9,713 bases of DNA, taken from contig CAJJDJ010000178.1 in NCBI GenBank assembly GCA_905182825.1, positions 1 to 9,713 of the forward strand. Direction: 5' to 3'. The DNA is from Thiotrichaceae bacterium UBA7359 (lineage in GTDB: Bacteria; Pseudomonadota; Gammaproteobacteria; Eutrophobiales; Eutrophobiaceae). This document shows positions 6,155 through 9,713 of the stretch, piece by piece (the stretch's first letter is position 1; each line of letters begins with the position of its first letter). The notes under the pieces were generated by a model, which did not search any database, was not told the origin of the DNA, and saw only the letters and a list, made by a program, of their open reading frames with translations. The translations under genes and the position numbers were made by a program.

Positions 6155-8428
6155 ATGCTTGATAAAGAATTGGAACAATCGCTTAATAATGCATTTAGGG
6201 AAGCAAGAGAACATCGTCATGAATTTATGACTGTTGAACATCTTTTGCTTGCCTTGCTTGATAATATGTCAGCAACGAACGTGCTCAAAGCCTGTGGAGC
6301 AAATTTGAATAGCCTTCACAGTGATATCACAAACTTTATTCAAGAGAATTCTCCTCTCATAGAAGATGAAGATGATCGCGACACGCAACCTACATTAGGA
6401 TTTCAAAGAGTCTTGCAACGTGCCGTTTTTAATGTTCAATCGTCTGGCAAAAAAGAAGTGACTGGTGCTAATGTACTGGTAGCAATTTTTGGTGAACGCG
6501 AATCACATGCAGCTTATTTTCTAAGCCAGCAAGATATTGCTCGATTAGATGCTGTTAACTATATTGCACATGGCATCGCCAAGATAGATGATGAACATGG
6601 GAATGAAAATGGAGAGAATCTAGATGATGTCGAAAATGAAGCTAATAAAGATGATATAGCTGCTAGCCCTCTTGAAATGTATGCGGTCAATCTTAATGAA
6701 GAAGCAATACAAGGCAAAATAGACCCACTTATCGGTAGACAAGTTGAAGTGCAACGTACAATTCAGATACTTTGTCGTCGTCGCAAAAACAATCCTTTAT
6801 ACGTTGGTGAAGCCGGTGTTGGTAAAACAGCTATCGCAGAAGGTTTAGCAAAACTAATTGTTGATGGTGATGTACCTGAAGTTTTACTAGATTCAGTCAT
6901 CTACTCTCTTGATTTAGGCGGCTTATTAGCTGGGACTAAATACCGTGGTGATTTTGAAAAACGCTTGAAAGGCGTTATAAATCAATTAAAAAAACAAGAT
7001 GGTTCGGTACTGTTTATTGATGAAATACACACAATTATTGGTGCAGGTGCTGCATCAGGTGGGGTCATGGATGCATCTAATATTATCAAACCTGTTTTAG
7101 CTTCTGGCGATTTAAAGTGTATAGGTTCAACTACCTATCAGGAGTATCGCGGTGTTTTTGAAAAAGATCGAGCGCTTGCACGTCGTTTCCAAAAGATTGA
7201 TGTGTCAGAGCCTTCTATTGATGAAACAGTGAAAATTCTTGAAGGATTAAAATCACGTTTCGAAGAACACCATCAGATTAGATACACGCGTCAAGCTCTA
7301 CGCACTGCTGCTGAGCTAACCGAACGTTATATTAATGACAGATACTTACCAGACAAAGCAATTGACATCATCGATGAGGCCGGCGCAGCCCAACAGCTAT
7401 TAACCCCATCAAAAAGAAAGAAAACCGTCGGTGTTAACGATATTGAAAATATTATTGCCAAGATTGCACGTATTCCAGCTAAGACAGTGTCATCTTCGGA
7501 TAAAGATGTTATTAAAAAACTTGAACGTAACCTTAAGATGGTTGTGTTCGGTCAAGATGAGGCTATCGGCACTTTATCAAATTCAATTAAAATGTCACGA
7601 TCTGGCTTGGGCAATCCGAACAAACCCATAGGAAATTTTCTTTTTGCTGGTCCAACAGGTGTAGGTAAGACAGAAGTTACTCGTCAACTTGCAATACAAA
7701 TGGGCGTTGAATTGATTCGTTTTGACATGTCTGAATACATGGAACGACATACTGTTTCAAGATTGATAGGTGCCCCTCCTGGTTATGTTGGCTTCGATCA
7801 AGGTGGCTTGCTGACGGATGCTATCAATAAACAACCGCATTGCGTTTTATTACTCGATGAAATAGAAAAAGCACATCCGGATGTGTTTAATATACTTCTA
7901 CAAGTATTCGATCACGGCACCCTAACGGATGCTAATGGTCGTAAATCTGATTTTCGTAATGTCATAATAATCATGACAACAAATGCAGGTGCTGACAGAA
8001 TGAGTCGTGCATCCGTAGGTTTCACAACACAAGACCATACTGGTGATGCTATGGCAAGTATTAAACAAATGTTCAATCCTGAGTTCCGTAATCGACTGGA
8101 TGCTATTATTCAATTCAACACTCTTGATAAACGTACTATTTCGAATGTGGTCGACAAATTTCTCATTGAACTCGAAGCACAACTCGATGAGAAAAAAGTC
8201 ACTGTTGATGTCACAGAAAAAGCTCGTGAATGGCTTGCAATTCATGGCTATGACAAGACTATGGGCGCACGTCCGATGGCTCGATTAATTCAAGAAAAGG
8301 TAAAACGCGCATTGGCAGAAGAGCTTCTATTCGGCGAACTAGAGCACGGTGGACATGTTGTTATAACAATAGAGAATGAAGATATTGCCGTTGAAATAAA
8401 AAAAGAAGAAGTGAAAGATGCTGTTTAA
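6155..8428 (+). CDS. clpA: ATP-dependent Clp protease ATPase subunit ClpA
   Basis: A 757-residue double-AAA+ unfoldase (E. coli 758) that forms a hexamer on ClpP and unfolds substrates, including those delivered by ClpS. The Clp N-domain is about 1-142 with two helical repeats (EFMTVEHLLLALLDN and KEVTGANVLVAIF), then an acidic linker (about 144-170). D1 has Walker A GEAGVGKT (Lys224), Walker B VLFIDE (285-290), and ALARRFQKI containing the arginine finger. D2 has Walker A GPTGVGKT (Lys505), Walker B VLLLDE (564-569), NPEFRNRLD (641-649) and sensor-2 GARP (704-707). The ClpP-docking tripeptide reads Val-Gly-Phe at 621-623, within the family pattern of aliphatic-Gly-Phe/Leu, so it should dock ClpP. 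There is no ClpB-type middle coiled coil. The ATG follows a weak TAGG at 6142-6145. The 3' end faces argA across 17 bp with no terminator. Confidence 0.98.
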   Translation: MLDKELEQSLNNAFREAREHRHEFMTVEHLLLALLDNMSATNVLKACGANLNSLHSDITNFIQENSPLIEDEDDRDTQPTLGFQRVLQRAVFNVQSSGKKEVTGANVLVAIFGERESHAAYFLSQQDIARLDAVNYIAHGIAKIDDEHGNENGENLDDVENEANKDDIAASPLEMYAVNLNEEAIQGKIDPLIGRQVEVQRTIQILCRRRKNNPLYVGEAGVGKTAIAEGLAKLIVDGDVPEVLLDSVIYSLDLGGLLAGTKYRGDFEKRLKGVINQLKKQDGSVLFIDEIHTIIGAGAASGGVMDASNIIKPVLASGDLKCIGSTTYQEYRGVFEKDRALARRFQKIDVSEPSIDETVKILEGLKSRFEEHHQIRYTRQALRTAAELTERYINDRYLPDKAIDIIDEAGAAQQLLTPSKRKKTVGVNDIENIIAKIARIPAKTVSSSDKDVIKKLERNLKMVVFGQDEAIGTLSNSIKMSRSGLGNPNKPIGNFLFAGPTGVGKTEVTRQLAIQMGVELIRFDMSEYMERHTVSRLIGAPPGYVGFDQGGLLTDAINKQPHCVLLLDEIEKAHPDVFNILLQVFDHGTLTDANGRKSDFRNVIIIMTTNAGADRMSRASVGFTTQDHTGDAMASIKQMFNPEFRNRLDAIIQFNTLDKRTISNVVDKFLIELEAQLDEKKVTVDVTEKAREWLAIHGYDKTMGARPMARLIQEKVKRALAEELLFGELEHGGHVVITIENEDIAVEIKKEEVKDAV

Positions 8429-8445
8429 TCACTCGTTAATAACTA

Positions 8446-9713
8446 TCAAACGTTTATTCTTTTTACCAATATCTTTGAATTGCGTTGATAATTATAGGTT
8501 TCCTGCTTCTCAATTGGTAAAGAACTTACCCCCATTTCAACAAATCCCCTTTCAATAAACCAATGTTCTGTTTGTGTAGTGAATACCAGTAGCATCTTTA
8601 CGCCGTTATTGTTCGCCAGCGCTTCAATAGATTTATACAGCATTTCACCCATAGACTGATTTTGATAATCAGGATGTACTGCAACACATGCTAATTCCAT
8701 TACCTTTTCTTTGGGGTGATCGTGTAATGCAGCACAAGCAATGACGGTACCATCTCTTACCAAAACAATATAATCGTTTATATCATCTTCAATTTTATCT
8801 AATGAACGTTTAACAAGTATCCCTTGACGCTCTAGGGGCTCTATCAATTCATAAATACCAGCAATATCATTTATTGTTGCCTGTCGAATTGTATCAAACG
8901 GAGTGCTTGTTAATAATGTTCCTACGCCATCAAGTGTAAAGAGTTCTTGTAATAGAGCACCATCGATATTCTCGTCAATATAATGAATGCGTTTAACACC
9001 AGACTCACATGCCTTGATGCCTTGTGCTAACGCGGTCGCAGATGTTTCATCTATATATTTTTTAGAGTTAGAATCTAGTTTCGTTTTAGCTTCGGCGCAG
9101 GTTATTTGTCGAATCGTTTCTCCGTTATCACCTTTCAATATTCGTGAATTATTGAACATGATGAGTTTGTCCGCGGCGAGTTCAATAGAAATCTGTGTTG
9201 CAATCTCAATCGAACTCAGATTAAAGACTTCACCTGTAGTAGAATAACCCAAGGGGGTTATCAAAACTATCTCACCAGCCTCAAGACGGTTATTGATGGT
9301 TTCTTTTTCTATACTTCTAACCCTACCTGTAAGGTTGAGATCAACACCATTAAGGATTCCATAAGGTCTCCCCGTCACATAATTACCAGAAGCAACCTTG
9401 ATGGCAGAATCTGCCATAGGAGAGTTGGGCAAACCCATAGACAACAACGCTTCAATTTTAATTTTTACATCACCAACTGCTTGCGTCACGCTATTAATTG
9501 AAACCTCATCGGTGACACGTAAAGACCCACAATATTCTGGTATAATATTTTTTTCTTTTAATATTTTATCTATCTGTGGTCTTACACCAAAGACAATAAC
9601 CAATTTAATTGCCAAACTATTCAGCAAGGCCAAGTCATGAATTAAATGTGAAAAACTATCCGATGCGACAACATCGCCACCCATCTGTAAAACAAATATT
9701 TTTCGCGTATGCG
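8446..9713 (-). CDS. argA: Amino-acid N-acetyltransferase (N-acetylglutamate synthase), 5' end off window
   Basis: Makes N-acetylglutamate from acetyl-CoA and glutamate, the first step of arginine synthesis; the E. coli-type enzyme is feedback-inhibited by arginine. An N-terminal amino-acid-kinase-like domain includes FVLQMGGD, VIVFGVRPQID, LRVTDE, SGNYVTGRPYGI, and LGYSTTGEVFNLSSIEIATQ. A C-terminal GNAT domain runs from about RQATINDIAGIYELI to the end, with MELACVAVHPDYQNQ and SMGEML as the acetyl-CoA-binding region and WFIERGF. The lysine of true acetylglutamate kinases before the GG is absent (Gln-Met instead), as in E. coli ArgA (Met-Leu), so it is a synthase. The frame stays open to the window end; comparison with E. 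coli (443 residues) suggests about 22 N-terminal residues are missing. The Met at 9684 is internal, within the first beta strand, and is not the start. It is convergent with clpA. Confidence 0.96.
   Translation of the reverse strand, partial: HTRKIFVLQMGGDVVASDSFSHLIHDLALLNSLAIKLVIVFGVRPQIDKILKEKNIIPEYCGSLRVTDEVSINSVTQAVGDVKIKIEALLSMGLPNSPMADSAIKVASGNYVTGRPYGILNGVDLNLTGRVRSIEKETINNRLEAGEIVLITPLGYSTTGEVFNLSSIEIATQISIELAADKLIMFNNSRILKGDNGETIRQITCAEAKTKLDSNSKKYIDETSATALAQGIKACESGVKRIHYIDENIDGALLQELFTLDGVGTLLTSTPFDTIRQATINDIAGIYELIEPLERQGILVKRSLDKIEDDINDYIVLVRDGTVIACAALHDHPKEKVMELACVAVHPDYQNQSMGEMLYKSIEALANNNGVKMLLVFTTQTEHWFIERGFVEMGVSSLPIEKQETYNYQRNSKILVKRINV

Noticed and set aside
8015..8023. 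ClpA docking loop reads Val-Gly-Phe instead of the E. coli Ile-Gly-Leu.
   Set aside because: It fits the accepted aliphatic-Gly-Phe/Leu pattern of ClpP-binding unfoldases, so it is ordinary variation.
7922..8245. A 107-codon open frame antisense to clpA, plus other 60-86 codon frames inside genes.
   Set aside because: They lie wholly within strongly conserved genes on the other strand or in another frame and show no domain-like sequence or start signals.
8446..9684. Met at 9684 taken as the start of ArgA.
   Set aside because: In-frame codons upstream encode the conserved first strand (His-Thr-Arg-Lys-Ile-Phe-Val-Leu-Gln) that aligns with E. coli ArgA, so the gene simply runs off the window.

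Overview
The window is about 9.7 kb of AT-rich chromosomal DNA from what looks like a gammaproteobacterium. The evidence is a Dam methylase whose residue numbering matches the Escherichia coli enzyme, a ClpS with the same numbering match, a fused kinase-fold/GNAT ArgA, a YqhA-family membrane protein, and an E. coli-type isocitrate lyase. I cannot name a genus. The visibly low GC argues against Pseudomonas- or Xanthomonas-like lineages. Gene density is high and I see no insertion sequence, phage gene, tRNA, rRNA or CRISPR array.

Layout. (1) Positions 1-3035, + strand: a tightly packed run of yciI (5' end off the window), bolA, dam, dapE and yqhA. Genes overlap or lie 2-8 bp apart and have almost no Shine-Dalgarno sequences, so they are probably one transcript with translational coupling. 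A strong hairpin at 3088-3111 ends it and also serves the opposing gene. (2) Positions 3132-4454, - strand: aceA, isocitrate lyase, best started at a TTG codon behind a GGAG ribosome binding site. (3) Positions 4455-4708: a divergent, very AT-rich control region with two back-to-back inverted repeats sharing an arm. (4) Positions 4709-5659, + strand: a LysR-type regulator transcribed away from aceA. (5) Positions 5821-8428, + strand: clpS and clpA, the adaptor and unfoldase of the ClpAP protease. (6) Positions 8446-9713, - strand: argA, N-acetylglutamate synthase, convergent with clpA and missing about its first 22 codons at the window edge.

Functions. The genes are mostly unrelated housekeeping functions: iron-sulfur/redox-linked BolA, GATC methylation, lysine/diaminopimelate synthesis (dapE), the glyoxylate shunt (aceA) with a possible dedicated regulator, N-degron proteolysis (clpSA), and arginine synthesis (argA). 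The aceA/LysR divergent pair is the one place where context suggests a regulatory circuit. The glyoxylate-shunt partner malate synthase is not in the window.

I did not find an undescribed system. The most worthwhile observations are the twin palindromes in front of the LysR gene, the conflict between that gene's likely -10 box and its start codon, the aceA start correction, and a short basic upstream reading frame before clpS.
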